A DNA stretch of 60,263 nt from Neisseriaceae bacterium HSC-16F19 (lineage in GTDB: Bacteria > Pseudomonadota > Gammaproteobacteria > Burkholderiales > Neisseriaceae): positions 1 to 60,263 of the forward strand of contig NZ_JALJZY010000016.1 of NCBI RefSeq assembly GCF_024171525.1, in the 5' to 3' direction. Made by a program: the position numbers and the translations under genes. The notes below the pieces were generated by a model that worked only from the letters and a program-made list of their open reading frames with translations, was not told the DNA's origin and did no database searches. Of the stretch, positions 60,102 to 60,263 are shown piece by piece (position 1 is the stretch's first letter; each line of letters opens with the position of its first letter).

Positions 60102-60140
60102 AAAAAAGGCTGCCTGAAACATTTTCAGGCAGCCTTTTTT
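60102..60140. terminator. Convergent inverted-DUS terminator
   Basis: AAAAAAGGCTGCCTGAAA and TTTCAGGCAGCCTTTTTT around a short loop; A and T runs on both sides let it serve secF and the minus-strand gene that ends at 60167. Confidence 0.9.
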
Positions 60141-60166
60141 ACCCCATCTGCCACCGCACACCACCA

Positions 60167-60263
60167 TCAAAAAACATCCATAATCAAACGCATTAACGCC
60201 AAACCGGCGTACAGCCCTCCTTGCCCTTCCCGCCCCAACGGCGCATAATACGCCCCTTTGTTT
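60167..60263 (-). CDS. 3' end of an unidentified minus-strand gene
   Basis: The last 31 codons of a minus-strand frame reach the window edge: GAYYAPLGREGQGGLYAG, then LALMRLIMDVF and a TGA stop at 60167-60169. A hydrophobic end with RL and a DUS terminator right after suggest a real gene, probably a membrane or cofactor-pathway protein. Family not recognised. Confidence 0.5.
   Translation of the reverse strand, partial: NKGAYYAPLGREGQGGLYAGLALMRLIMDVF

Overview
This window is a piece of a betaproteobacterial chromosome from the family Neisseriaceae. The strongest sign is the very frequent 12-mer AGGCTGCCTGAA (reverse complement TTCAGGCAGCCT). It is the DNA-uptake-sequence dialect usually called AG-simDUS, and many copies form inverted pairs that act as transcription terminators. 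Short Correia-like (CREE/NEMIS-type) elements and small palindromes of the type GTAGGTCGGATTCTTGAATC are also neisserial. Coding regions are GC-rich and dense. I see no rRNA or tRNA genes, prophage or CRISPR array. The species cannot be fixed from the sequence alone; simDUS users such as Simonsiella and its relatives fit.

Layout. 1-10.4 kb is a metabolic patchwork: a BASS-type transporter, a nitroreductase with a divergent LysR regulator, two tandem secreted paralogues of unknown function, a PhnB-like VOC protein, a GST, an MFS transporter, a SEC-C protein, a Lys-rich secreted peptide, a PhyH-type dioxygenase and a parvulin. 10.4-26.8 kb is the complete nuoABCDEFGHIJKLMN operon (minus strand), in canonical order but interrupted by a GFA-family gene, a DUF559 gene between inverted repeats, an AT-rich orphan and palindrome clusters. 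A Fur-box-like site lies upstream of nuoA. 27.2-38.2 kb (minus strand) holds benE, dnaX-ybaB, a lipoprotein, mltB, a phzF-like gene, clpP, tig, an orphan gene and pmbA. 38.4-47.8 kb (mostly plus) holds folE2, dsbD-pyrF, a higBA toxin-antitoxin pair with two visible operators, a VIT1-like transporter (minus), tkt, pip and a small membrane-protein gene split by a Correia-like element. 47.8-60.3 kb holds selO, a class III aminotransferase, a methyltransferase divergent from mltD, sdaA, radC, the yajC-secD-secF operon, and the 3' end of an unidentified minus-strand gene.

Most of the window is core: respiration (nuo), protein export (yajC-secDF), folding and proteolysis (tig, clpP, parvulin, dsbD), peptidoglycan turnover (mltB, mltD) and DNA metabolism (dnaX, ybaB, radC). 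The accessory layer is mainly small non-autonomous DNA. It comprises six Correia-like elements, two other MITE-like elements with different ends but a partly shared interior, a DUF559 cassette, and many short palindromes. I found no clear new multi-gene system. The observations most worth following are the DUF559 cassette inside nuo, the related MITE cores, the in-frame Correia insertion after pip, the HigA operator pair, and DUS copies that supply stop codons.
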